Shown: piece by piece, positions 34,629 to 42,874 of the stretch
Layout of the letters: each line of letters begins with the position of its first letter
Numbering within the stretch: the first letter of the stretch is position 1
Assembly: GCA_019638275.1 (NCBI GenBank)
Contig: JAHBUC010000002.1
Location: 558,001 to 622,000, forward strand
Source of the DNA: Cyclobacteriaceae bacterium
Lineage (GTDB): Bacteria > Bacteroidota > Bacteroidia > Cytophagales > Cyclobacteriaceae
Direction of reading: 5' to 3'
Length of the DNA: 64,000 nt
The notes under the pieces: generated by a model
Told to the model about the DNA's origin: nothing
Databases searched by the model: none
What the model saw: only the letters and a program-made list of their open reading frames with translations
Position numbers and translations under genes: made by a program

Positions 34629-34772
34629 TGGGGATTTATTTTTTTATTAAGGTAAGCGGGATAGGGAAGAATTCAAACCGGATTTCCATTCCGGGGCTTT
34701 ATTTTCAGCCGGTTTTACGTGTCTCAAAATGATTTCTTTATTATATATTGCAAGACTTATTTGCCTGCACCC

Positions 34773-35150
34773 ATGACCATTCACCTCATTGAAGATGATG
34801 ATATTTATGCGGAGTTCATCAAGCGCGCATTAAGTCCTGCGTATACCATTACAAGTTTTAGCTCTGCAGAAGCGTGCCTGAAGGCCTTGAATGGTGGCCC
34901 CATGCCGGATGGATTTATCGTTGACTACAAACTTCCCGGAAAAAGCGGAATCGAATTTTTTGATGAGATTAAGGATAAGCTAAAAGAAGAACAACACATG
35001 ATTATGATGAGCGCCATTGATGATGGCAACCTCGTGCTCAGCTTCATTAAAAAGGGTGTTCGTGATTATGTGATCAAAGACGATACCGTTATCGAATCCC
35101 TCAAAGCCATTCTCGAGGGAAAAGAAGACGATTACTATTTGTTTAATTGA
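34773..35150 (+). CDS. single-domain response regulator
   Basis: 125 residues from MTIHLIEDDDIY. The receiver domain has the acidic pocket EDDD, the phosphorylatable Asp in IVDYKLPG, Ser in MMSAID and the conserved Lys in YVIKDD. There is no output domain, so it acts by protein contact. The convergent histidine kinase is its likely partner. Confidence 0.85.
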   Translation: MTIHLIEDDDIYAEFIKRALSPAYTITSFSSAEACLKALNGGPMPDGFIVDYKLPGKSGIEFFDEIKDKLKEEQHMIMMSAIDDGNLVLSFIKKGVRDYVIKDDTVIESLKAILEGKEDDYYLFN

Positions 35151-35151
35151 T

Positions 35152-35284
35152 GTTGCCTTCGAGTACCTCAGGCAACAAAAGATAAATTTGTTTATTAAGT
35201 GATTCCATAGGTGGCTGAGCCTACAGAGGTGGCTGAGGTTCCCGAAGCCACCTTGCACCGTTGCCTTCGGGTGCCTCAGGCAAC
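35152..35284. terminator. cluster of three hairpins between convergent genes
   Basis: GTTGCCT...AGGCAAC occurs twice (35152-35176 and 35260-35284). GGTGGCT...AGCCACC (35228-35252) sits between them. The second copy overlaps the last codons of the histidine kinase gene. At least the first can terminate the response-regulator transcript (AAAA follows). Confidence 0.55.
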
Positions 35285-36016
35285 AGATGTCGGTACGTCA
35301 ATATTAAAAGTCGCCCCTACACCCTCTTCATTCACACACGAAATACTTCCGCCTATTTTTTCGATCATGCTTTTGGCGATAAATAAACCAAGTCCGGTTG
35401 AGCTCTCACCACCGGTTGGGCGCGCACTGAATTTTCTGAATTTCTCAAACACGTGAGGTAACTCATCCGGTTTAAAACCGAGCGCTTCGTCACGGATGGT
35501 AATCGTGGCTGTTCCGGGTTTGGATGGATTGGCCTTGATCCAGATTTTCTTTCCTTCAAATGAAAACTTCAGTGCGTTGGAGAGAACGGTATCCACAGCC
35601 CGTTGCAAACATTGTCGATCCGTATGCAGTTTAATATTCTCACTGTCCACCAAAAGTGTAATTCCTTTTTTGCTGGCAATACCTGAAAAGTTTTTCACCG
35701 TTTGCTGAATGATGCTTTGCATGTTCAGGTCTTCCGGGAACAGTTCAATGCGGTTATTTTCTATGTTGCGGTAATCCACCAGGTTGCGGATCATGTCCAA
35801 CCCATCCGCCACCACGATGTGCATTTTTTCCAGGTAATCCTTTTGTTCCTGCGTCAGGTTGTCGCCTACCAGTTGCATCAATTGTACCAGTGCATACAAC
35901 CGGTTTAAGGGCGACTTGATATCATGCGATACGATGCTGACCAATTGTCGCTTTTCTTCCTGCAGCGATTCAATCTGTCGAAGCAAATCTTCGGTATCGT
36001 GGGGCGTAGAAGCCAT
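35276..36016 (-). CDS. soluble histidine kinase without sensor domain
   Basis: 246 residues. A short coiled coil leads into the H-box (VSIVSHDIKSPLNR), then the N-box (TVLSNALKFSFEG), a G1 box (RDEALGF) and G2 box (STGLGLFIAKS). The usual DNGxG is DEALG here: Asp and the last Gly remain, Asn is lost. No membrane or PAS domain is present, so input must come from a partner. It is convergent with a stand-alone response regulator. Confidence 0.85.
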   Translation of the reverse strand: MASTPHDTEDLLRQIESLQEEKRQLVSIVSHDIKSPLNRLYALVQLMQLVGDNLTQEQKDYLEKMHIVVADGLDMIRNLVDYRNIENNRIELFPEDLNMQSIIQQTVKNFSGIASKKGITLLVDSENIKLHTDRQCLQRAVDTVLSNALKFSFEGKKIWIKANPSKPGTATITIRDEALGFKPDELPHVFEKFRKFSARPTGGESSTGLGLFIAKSMIEKIGGSISCVNEEGVGATFNIDVPTSVA

Positions 36017-36048
36017 GTGGTAAGTTAAAAACTTCCCAGATAAATCCG

Positions 36049-36564
36049 TCAGAGACGAATTCGGACTTCTTCTTTATAATTGACTGGAACATTAAAAGGA
36101 ATGCCTTTATACTGGAGCCGGATGGAACCCTTATAATGAATCTGCATGCGCTTGCCACCAATCACCGCAAAAACGGCATCCAGCAACCCGATTTCTTTCA
36201 TGTTCAATTTTACTTCCAGCGGAACGGTAAACTCTGCATTGGCAGGCACCTTTATTTTCATTTGCTGATCGATGATGGCCGCCTTTTTTCCATCCACAAA
36301 AACCTCCATGTCAATTTTTTTAACCGTCATGCGAAGGTTATTGGGATTGTAAAGAATGGCGTTGGCTCGCAAAAGCGGATCAGAAGTGGCGTCCACAATA
36401 ATGTCGCGGATTTGCCGGAGTTGCACATCTTCTTTCGGCTTGCATGAAACCAAAGCCAACAATAGCAACAACACAAACCCGTATTTTGTACCCCGGACCC
36501 ACTGCCCTGAGGTTCCCGAAAGGCGAAACTCCTTATTACTAACCATCATCGTAAGTATAGACAT
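36049..36564 (-). CDS. LEA type 2-like lipoprotein
   Basis: 171 residues. A hydrophobic helix ends in the lipobox ALVSC after an unusually long N-region; internal Met residues at 6-7 are equally good starts. The body has the WHy/LEA-2 pattern (RANAILYNPNNLRMTVKKIDMEVFVDG...PANAEFTVPLEVKLN). In bacteria this domain is linked to stress or envelope binding, with no exact role. The start is 20 bp from the divergent oxygenase start. Confidence 0.75.
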   Translation of the reverse strand: MSILTMMVSNKEFRLSGTSGQWVRGTKYGFVLLLLLALVSCKPKEDVQLRQIRDIIVDATSDPLLRANAILYNPNNLRMTVKKIDMEVFVDGKKAAIIDQQMKIKVPANAEFTVPLEVKLNMKEIGLLDAVFAVIGGKRMQIHYKGSIRLQYKGIPFNVPVNYKEEVRIRL

Positions 36565-36572
36565 TCTCTTCC

Positions 36573-36580
36573 TAACTTTG
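36573..36580 (+). promoter_or_regulatory. TAnnTTTG promoter box of the oxygenase gene
   Basis: TAACTTTG matches the Bacteroidota -7 consensus and lies 4 bp before the ATG, implying a very short leader or none. No convincing -33 TTG is seen. Confidence 0.4.
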
Positions 36581-36584
36581 TTAC

Positions 36585-37196
36585 ATGAGTCCGCACTTTG
36601 AAGCCATTGCCGATGGGCTGGCTGAGCACGGGTATGCCGTGATAGATCAATTTTTAAGCCAACAGGAGGTTGGTGCTATTCTGGAATTAGAAGAATTACG
36701 CAACACGGCCAACATGAAACGGGCAGGCATTGGAAATAGTCAGTCGCTTCAGGTTCAGGAGGGTATCCGGGGCGATTATATTAACTGGCTCGATCGGGAA
36801 ACTTCACCACAACCCGTAAAAGTTTACCTCACCCGGCTGGATGAGCTGATTGCCTTTTTGAACCAGTCGCTTTATTTAAGCCTGAAAGATTACGAAGCCC
36901 ATTTTACCAAGTATCCTCCGGGTACATTTTATAAACGCCACCTCGATCAGTTTAAGTACGATGACCACCGCAGGCTATCGGTAATCTGTTACCTCAACCC
37001 CGAGTGGAAGGAAGAAGAGGGCGGAGCCTTGCGGATGTACCTGTTGGATAAAACATTGGATGTGTTACCCGAAGCGGGCCGCCTGGTTTGTTTTCGGTCG
37101 GATATTATTGAACACGAAGTGTTGCCGGCCACGCGCGAACGTCTGAGCATTACCGGTTGGATGCTGGACCGGCTTGCCGCCCTGAAACACTTATGA
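36585..37196 (+). CDS. 2OG-Fe(II) oxygenase (prolyl hydroxylase-like)
   Basis: 203 residues. The Fe2+ triad is visible as HLD (in YKRHLDQFKYDD) and the distal His in IIEHEVLPATRERLSITGW, where the Arg would bind 2-oxoglutarate. YLNPEWKEEEGGALRMYL is the standard core strand. The substrate, probably a protein or amino acid side chain, is unknown. The stop overlaps the convergent DUF2805 gene by 6 bp. Confidence 0.88.
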   Translation: MSPHFEAIADGLAEHGYAVIDQFLSQQEVGAILELEELRNTANMKRAGIGNSQSLQVQEGIRGDYINWLDRETSPQPVKVYLTRLDELIAFLNQSLYLSLKDYEAHFTKYPPGTFYKRHLDQFKYDDHRRLSVICYLNPEWKEEEGGALRMYLLDKTLDVLPEAGRLVCFRSDIIEHEVLPATRERLSITGWMLDRLAALKHL

Positions 37197-37466
37197 GTTT
37201 CGCTTACTGATTTTGTTGGCTGAAATAGAACGCTGTCGGGAACTCTTGAAGCGCGCCACGGATTCATCGCGCTTTGCGTTATGTTTTGTTTTTCTTCCTT
37301 GAACGCGCTTGCGCCACAGTCGCCAACTGTTTGGTTTTAAATTTTTGCGCATCAGCTCAATCACATCCTGTTCCGTCAATCCGAACTGATGTTCAATGGC
37401 TTCAAACGGGGCACGATCTTCCCAGGCCATTCCTATAACGCGGTCAATGTCTTCTTGCTGAAGCAT
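37191..37466 (-). CDS. DUF2805 (TIGR03643) family protein
   Basis: 91 residues from MLQQEDIDRVI. The family motif is plain: GMAWEDRAPFEAIEHQFGLTEQ, then ELMRKNLKPNSWRLWRKRVQGR, an HTH-like compact fold with a basic tail. The function is unknown. An alternative ATG nine codons upstream would put the palindrome at 37470-37494 inside the coding sequence. Confidence 0.85.
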   Translation of the reverse strand: MLQQEDIDRVIGMAWEDRAPFEAIEHQFGLTEQDVIELMRKNLKPNSWRLWRKRVQGRKTKHNAKRDESVARFKSSRQRSISANKISKRNS

Positions 37467-37469
37467 AGT

Positions 37470-37494
37470 ATTGAAACAGTTTAACTGTTTCAAT
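37470..37494 (-). promoter_or_regulatory. 25-bp palindrome at the DUF2805 start
   Basis: ATTGAAACAGTT and AACTGTTTCAAT are perfect 12-bp arms around one T, 3 bp upstream of the preferred start codon. It could be an operator, or an RNA hairpin that hides the start. Confidence 0.55.
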
Positions 37495-37529
37495 GGTTAT
37501 AACGAACAATTAGAAGTTAATCGAACCAA

Positions 37530-39188
37530 TTATTTCTTCACCTGAAACAATGGCGGCTGTTTATCTTCCCACTCAGTCGCTTCCTGGTAGGCACGTGCCA
37601 ACAACAGCGGAGCAGCCTCACCATACAACTTTCCTAAAAACGAAATGCTGGTGGGTGACGCTGAATTGTTAAAACCATTAGGCACCACCACACAGGGGTG
37701 CCCGGTTAGGTTGGTGGTTAATAGTTGTGTGCCGCCAAAACTCGGACTGATAATCACATCAAAATCTTTTGTTGCCTTATGATAGTCTTCTATGAGTTGC
37801 TGCCGCAAGCGCGATGCATTGATGTACTCCACAGCCGGAATGAACCGTGCGGTACGAAACGTATTTGGCCAGGCCCAACGAAGTTGATTGGAAAGCAGAC
37901 TGTCTTTGTTCGATCGCGTGAGTTCATCAAAAGCAGCAGCAGCTTCAGCCGTGAGCATGAGGCGCACCGCGCCAACCGGAATGGAAGAAGGCAACTCCAC
38001 CTCAACCAACTCAACGCCTAATGCTTTGATTACCGCTAAAACGTTTTGATCATTTTCTTTATTCGGATAAGTGGCATCGAACAAAGATTTTACATAACCC
38101 ACTTTTAATTTCTTCAGATCAGTTTTTGCAGCATAGTTAAACACAGCTGATCGTGTACTTTTATCCAGTTCATCCGCACCACGAATCACCTCATAAACAA
38201 GAGCAGCATCGAATGCCGACCGGCAAATCGGCCCGATCTTGTCCATGCTCCAACTCAGGGCCATGGCGCCATGTCGGCTTATCGTGCCGAATGTAGGACG
38301 TAAGCCACTGGCACCGCAGCGTGTAGAAGGCGAAACGATTGATCCCAATGTTTCTGTGCCAATTGAAAAGGCAACAAGACCCGCTACGGTTGCCGATGCA
38401 CTGCCTGCTGATGATCCGCTTGATCCTTGCTTTAAGTTCCACGGATTTTTGGTAACGCCCCCAAACCAGATGTCGCCCATGGCCAATGCACCGAGCGTGA
38501 ATTTGGCAACCAGCACGGCACCGGCTTCATCTAATTTTTTAACAATGGTGGCGGTTGTTTTTATTTCCTGATCGACATACGGTTCTGCGCCCCATGTTGT
38601 TTTTGTTCCGGCTACAGCCAATAAATCTTTCACGCCATACGGAATGCCATGAAGCGGTCCGTGATATTTTCCTTTTGCGATCTCTTCATCTGCTTTTCGG
38701 GCTTGCTCCAGGGCACGTTCTTCCAGTAATAAAACCGTGCATTGCAAGGTGTCACCGAATTTCTTTAACCGATCAAGATAAATTTTGGTTAGTTGCGTGG
38801 AGGTGATCTTTTTGGTTCTCAACAACACAGCAAGTTTATGAACCGGGTAGAACGCCAGCTCTTCCAAATTGTCAGGAACCTTCACATCTTTAGGCAATCC
38901 CCAGTCAATTGGTTTTTGAATCGTTTCTTTTTTGAATCCTGTAGGCACCGGATCAAACCACAACGACATGGGCACACTGTTTTCCAGTTGATAGCGGTGA
39001 ATGGCTTCAATGGAGCGTTGATAGTCGCGAAGACCCTGCAACAGTGAGTCGCGCTCGGCTGTTGTGAAATTCAAATCATAATAGGGCTCTATTTCCTGTG
39101 TCGGACGTTGTGTTTGTGCCCAAACAACCATTGTTAAAAAAGTGAATGCAACTGTGGTGAAAAGCCTGTAAATTGAACTCCGATTCAT
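37530..39188 (-). CDS. amidase signature family amidase, secreted
   Basis: 552 residues, signal peptide ending VVWAQ. Amidase-signature triad: the Lys in IPYGVKDLLAVAGT, the cis-Ser in GSSGSSAGSASA and the nucleophile region IGTETLGSIVSPS. The C-terminal TNLTGHPCVVVPNGF is also standard. It hydrolyses a carboxamide; the substrate is unknown. The export signal argues against a role as GatA. Confidence 0.9.
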   Translation of the reverse strand: MNRSSIYRLFTTVAFTFLTMVVWAQTQRPTQEIEPYYDLNFTTAERDSLLQGLRDYQRSIEAIHRYQLENSVPMSLWFDPVPTGFKKETIQKPIDWGLPKDVKVPDNLEELAFYPVHKLAVLLRTKKITSTQLTKIYLDRLKKFGDTLQCTVLLLEERALEQARKADEEIAKGKYHGPLHGIPYGVKDLLAVAGTKTTWGAEPYVDQEIKTTATIVKKLDEAGAVLVAKFTLGALAMGDIWFGGVTKNPWNLKQGSSGSSAGSASATVAGLVAFSIGTETLGSIVSPSTRCGASGLRPTFGTISRHGAMALSWSMDKIGPICRSAFDAALVYEVIRGADELDKSTRSAVFNYAAKTDLKKLKVGYVKSLFDATYPNKENDQNVLAVIKALGVELVEVELPSSIPVGAVRLMLTAEAAAAFDELTRSNKDSLLSNQLRWAWPNTFRTARFIPAVEYINASRLRQQLIEDYHKATKDFDVIISPSFGGTQLLTTNLTGHPCVVVPNGFNNSASPTSISFLGKLYGEAAPLLLARAYQEATEWEDKQPPLFQVKK

Positions 39189-39209
39189 ACAAAAATTTTT
39201 TTCGAAGAT

Positions 39210-39680
39210 ATGAAGGAATATTTCTTAAAACTCTACCGATATAATGCGTGGGCAAATTCAAGGGTATTGGGTGCATTGGCGCAACAAAAGGTAACAGACG
39301 ATAAAATTCTTACGCTGATGAGCCATGTGATGGCCGCCCAGTTGTTGTGGCTTCATCGCATATTGGGGCTGCCTGCACCCGATGTGGAGCTGTGGAAAAA
39401 ATATTCGCTTGAACGGCTGCAACAACTCAGTGAAGAGGGCTCATCCCGATGGCTGGAATTTATTGAAGATCAAGATGACTTCAATCGTCAATTGCGCTAC
39501 CACAATTATGTAGGGCATTCATTTGAAAATAATATTGAACACATCATGATTCATACGGTGAATCACGCTACGTATCATCGCGGGCAGGTGGCGTTGCTGA
39601 TGCGCGAGCGTGGCTATGAACCGGTTAACACCGATTTTATTACATATGATCGGGTCATGACCGGTCAATTGAAAAATTGA
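39210..39680 (+). CDS. DinB family protein
   Basis: 156 residues, four-helix DinB/YfiT-like fold. It begins YRYNAWANSRVLGAL, with metal-ligand His candidates in LMSHVMAAQLLWLHR and HTVNHATYHRGQ. These proteins bind a divalent metal and often act as thiol S-transferases; the true substrate is unknown. It is divergent from the amidase. Confidence 0.9.
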   Translation: MKEYFLKLYRYNAWANSRVLGALAQQKVTDDKILTLMSHVMAAQLLWLHRILGLPAPDVELWKKYSLERLQQLSEEGSSRWLEFIEDQDDFNRQLRYHNYVGHSFENNIEHIMIHTVNHATYHRGQVALLMRERGYEPVNTDFITYDRVMTGQLKN

Positions 39681-39735
39681 GGTAAACAATTCCAAATGTT
39701 TTGGGGTTTAATGTATCACTAAACAGATTGAACAG

Positions 39736-40578
39736 ATGAAAAAAATTCAACTACTTATTTTAGTCTTGTTTGTTGTAGTGGCCGTTCGTGCCCAGGATGG
39801 CATTACTGTTTGCCACACACCTGCAACTGAAAAATTCGCCTTGCTTGCCTCTAACAAAGATTTCAATATGGCACATGCTGATCCGCTTCCATACACGCAC
39901 CAGAGTGCGGTTGGAAAAATGATTACATTCAAGACGCCCGATGGAAAAGAGGCCAACGCGTATTTTCTTCAGGCAAAGAGCAAAAGCAACAACTGGATTT
40001 TTGTTTTCCAGGAATGGTGGGGATTAAACGACCACATCAAGCGCGAAGCAGAAAGTTTGTACAACGCATTGGGCAATGTAAATGTGCTGGCGTTGGATAT
40101 GTATGATGGAAAAGTAACCGATAAGCGCGAAGAAGCCGGTCAGTTGATGGGCGGCTTTAAGCAAGATCGTGGCAACGCAATTGTTCAGGGTGCATTGAGT
40201 TATGCCGGAAAGAATGCAAAGATCGGAACCGTGGGTTGGTGTTTTGGCGGAGGCCAGTCGATACAAGCTGCACTGACGGTTGGCAAACAAGCCGCTGCGT
40301 GTGTGATGTACTACGGTATGCCGGAGGAAAATGTAGATCGTTTGAAAAGTTTAAATTGCGATGTGTTGAACATCTGGCCTACTCAGGATCAATGGATTAA
40401 TAAAGCGGTTATGGATAAGTTCGAAGCCAACATGAAAGCGGCCGGAAAGAACTTAACCATCAAATCATACGATGCCGATCATGCCTTTGCAAATCCAAGC
40501 AACCCAAAGCACAACAAAGAGTTTACGGCTGATGCCAATAAGCACACAGTAGAATTCTTTAAGGCGAGATTGAAATAA
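39736..40578 (+). CDS. dienelactone hydrolase family protein, secreted
   Basis: 280 residues with signal peptide (LLILVLFVVVAVRAQ). The catalytic Cys is in GTVGWCFGGGQS, the acid in WPTQDQW and the His in DADHAFANPS. The oxyanion strand is VFQEWWGLNDH. It hydrolyses lactone or ester bonds. Convergent with the CBS gene across a strong terminator. Confidence 0.9.
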   Translation: MKKIQLLILVLFVVVAVRAQDGITVCHTPATEKFALLASNKDFNMAHADPLPYTHQSAVGKMITFKTPDGKEANAYFLQAKSKSNNWIFVFQEWWGLNDHIKREAESLYNALGNVNVLALDMYDGKVTDKREEAGQLMGGFKQDRGNAIVQGALSYAGKNAKIGTVGWCFGGGQSIQAALTVGKQAAACVMYYGMPEENVDRLKSLNCDVLNIWPTQDQWINKAVMDKFEANMKAAGKNLTIKSYDADHAFANPSNPKHNKEFTADANKHTVEFFKARLK

Positions 40579-40600
40579 ACAATGAATTGACAATAAACAG

Positions 40601-40644
40601 TTGACAGTTGACAATAGGTCGAACATGCTATTGTCAACTGTTAA
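40601..40644. terminator. bidirectional terminator hairpin
   Basis: ACAGTTGACAATAG and CTATTGTCAACTGT form a perfect 14-bp stem with a 10-nt loop, extended by further pairs outside, between two convergent genes. Confidence 0.85.
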
Positions 40645-40649
40645 TTGAT

Positions 40650-41075
40650 TCAATAGTTATCCAGCATGTATTTGATCACATCTGTTGTGGTCACAATGCC
40701 CACTAGTTTGCTTTCGTCATGATCATCCACCACCGGCAGCGCATGAAATTCTTCAGTTGATAAAATTTCAGCAACGTATTTAATCGTATCGCTTTCTTTT
40801 ACCGCCCTTGGTTTGTGCGACATCACCTGGCTGATGTTGAGCATATCAAACACGGCCTCATCGGCATCGCCTTCTCCGGCAAACAATCCGCTAAAGGTTA
40901 GGCGGTTTAAATCGGTTTTGCTGATCATCCCCACCAGTTGTTCACCGTGAATAACGGGCAAGTGCCGGATGTGGTGCTTGCGGATCAGGTTGTTGGCACT
41001 GATTAAGGTATCGTCAAGTTGAACAGCCACCACATGTTTGGTCATGATGCTGCTCACGGGTTCGCGCTTTTTCAT
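40650..41075 (-). CDS. CBS-pair protein
   Basis: 141 residues made of two CBS domains only: MTKHVVAVQLDDTLISANNL...HIRHLPVI and MSHKPRAVKESDTIKYVAEIL...FHALPVVDD. CBS pairs bind adenosine nucleotides and act as energy sensors. No effector domain is attached. A separate minus-strand gene downstream of the acyl-CoA synthetase. Confidence 0.9.
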   Translation of the reverse strand: MKKREPVSSIMTKHVVAVQLDDTLISANNLIRKHHIRHLPVIHGEQLVGMISKTDLNRLTFSGLFAGEGDADEAVFDMLNISQVMSHKPRAVKESDTIKYVAEILSTEEFHALPVVDDHDESKLVGIVTTTDVIKYMLDNY

Positions 41076-41157
41076 CGTACTTTGATTTAGTATTTCAAAG
41101 TACCCCCGTTACAGGAGACTGCGGCTGACGAAGGTCAGGCGGGAAACGTGATCTTCA

Positions 41158-42798
41158 TCACTCCCAAACTACTTTCCCTTCAATATTATACCACTTCGGG
41201 TAATTCGGAAGGTGTATTTTTTCTACCTCGTTACGCTTTACTTTTAAGGTGGGCGTAAGCAAATTATTTTCTACTGACCAATCGTGTTTCATCACCACCA
41301 TCTTCTCCACATGCTCATGACTTTCCAATGCTGGATTTACTTCTTCCAATGTTGCACTCAGGCTCTGAATCAGTTGCTCCTTGGTTTTTGTTTTTCCATT
41401 AGCAGAAAGTACTACCAAAGCCATCGGTTGCGGTACACCCATACCCACCACGCAAGCCTGTTCAAGATCGGTGTTGGATAAAATACGCATTTCAATCGGA
41501 GCGGGCGCGATGTATTTTCCTTTGTCGGTTTTGAATAAATCCTTCACACGCCCGGTAATGGTTAAAAATCCATCACTGGAAATTTGTCCCTGGTCACCGG
41601 TTTTTAAATACCCTTCTTCATCGAAGAGTTCTTTGGTCATTTCAGGTTCCTTATAATAGCCGAGCGTAAGCCCCGGGCACTTTACCCTAATTTCTCCATT
41701 CTCTGCAATTTTTACACTCAACCCTTTTAATGGCAATCCCACAGTACCATGTCGGTTATTTTCTGGCCGGTTAAAGTGTGCATACACACAGTCCTCAGTC
41801 ATGCCATAGGCCTGAAGAATGCGTACACCAATTGATTGATACCATTTTAGCAGGTCAACAGAAATGGGTGCCGCTCCACTGAAAATCTGGTTGGCGCGCG
41901 AAAGACCGAGCCCCTTTTTGATTTTGTTTTTGATTAGCGTGCTCACCAGCGGAATGGCGAGTAGTGTATTCAGTTTTTTCTGAGGCAATTTTTCCAGAAT
42001 CTTCTCCTGGAACTTGGCCCAGATTCGCGGAACGGCAAAGAAGTGCGTGGGCTGGGTATCCGATAAATTTTTAGGAAAGGATTCGAGCGTTTCCGGAAAC
42101 GAGAAATTGCCACCCTGATAAATGCCCATCAGTTCAATGCCAAGTCGTTCGGCAATGTGGCTAAGGGGAAGATAAGAGAATAGGATCGGATGTATTTGAA
42201 TGCCGAGTTCCTGAATGGCATTCGATAAAGTAGAATCAAAAGCTGACACCGAATGCATTACACCTTTCGGCTTGCCGGTGGTTCCTGAGGTGTACATGAT
42301 GGTCAGTAAATCATCGCCTTTCCAGCTATAAGCATTTTTCAACGGCTCAAATTGCTTAACCCATTGTTCCCAACTGTGATCTTCATCAACACCATAAGCG
42401 GCAACACCAAGCTTCACCACGTTTGCGGGTATGCCCTGTCGCTGCGGACTGTAATCATCAAGTTTGCCGACAATGATCAATTTGGATTCACTGTGTTCCA
42501 GTATTTGATGAATGGTGGAGGCTGTTATGGTGGCATAGAGCGGAACCGAAACATGACCGGCCATCATAATCGCCAGGTCGGCCATAATCCAATGTGCACA
42601 GTTTTTTGAAAGCAAGGCCACCTTGCTTCCTTGCGGAAAGCCCAGTGATTGAATGCCGTTGGCAATTCGCCTGATTTCATCCCCGGCTTGTTGGTACGTC
42701 CAGGTTTTCCACTGACCGTTAAATGGTTGGCGAAGAAACAACTGTTGTGGGATTTCCTTTTCCCACTTTAAAAACTGGTTTAATGGAGATGAGCTCAT
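41158..42798 (-). CDS. long-chain acyl-CoA synthetase (AMP-binding)
   Basis: 546 residues. The adenylation P-loop YTSGTTGKPKGVMHS, the A5 motif QAYGMTE and the hinge TGDQGQ...ITGRVKDLFKTDKGKYIAP are complete. This places it in the FadD/FAA-type group that activates fatty acids with ATP and CoA. A Lys-rich C-terminus (TPTLKVKRNEVEK) is standard. It is divergent from polA. Confidence 0.92.
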   Translation of the reverse strand: MSSSPLNQFLKWEKEIPQQLFLRQPFNGQWKTWTYQQAGDEIRRIANGIQSLGFPQGSKVALLSKNCAHWIMADLAIMMAGHVSVPLYATITASTIHQILEHSESKLIIVGKLDDYSPQRQGIPANVVKLGVAAYGVDEDHSWEQWVKQFEPLKNAYSWKGDDLLTIMYTSGTTGKPKGVMHSVSAFDSTLSNAIQELGIQIHPILFSYLPLSHIAERLGIELMGIYQGGNFSFPETLESFPKNLSDTQPTHFFAVPRIWAKFQEKILEKLPQKKLNTLLAIPLVSTLIKNKIKKGLGLSRANQIFSGAAPISVDLLKWYQSIGVRILQAYGMTEDCVYAHFNRPENNRHGTVGLPLKGLSVKIAENGEIRVKCPGLTLGYYKEPEMTKELFDEEGYLKTGDQGQISSDGFLTITGRVKDLFKTDKGKYIAPAPIEMRILSNTDLEQACVVGMGVPQPMALVVLSANGKTKTKEQLIQSLSATLEEVNPALESHEHVEKMVVMKHDWSVENNLLTPTLKVKRNEVEKIHLPNYPKWYNIEGKVVWE

Positions 42799-42861
42799 AC
42801 GTTCGGCTTTTAGGCATGACTATTTACTCAGAAAACAGTTAAAATAAAAGGTCTTCTTTTC

Positions 42862-42869
42862 TACCTTCG
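42862..42869 (+). promoter_or_regulatory. TAnnTTCG promoter box of polA
   Basis: TACCTTCG fits the Cytophagales/Flavobacteria -7 consensus and lies 5 bp before the ATG, suggesting a leaderless or near-leaderless mRNA. Confidence 0.4.
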
Positions 42870-42874
42870 CCCAC

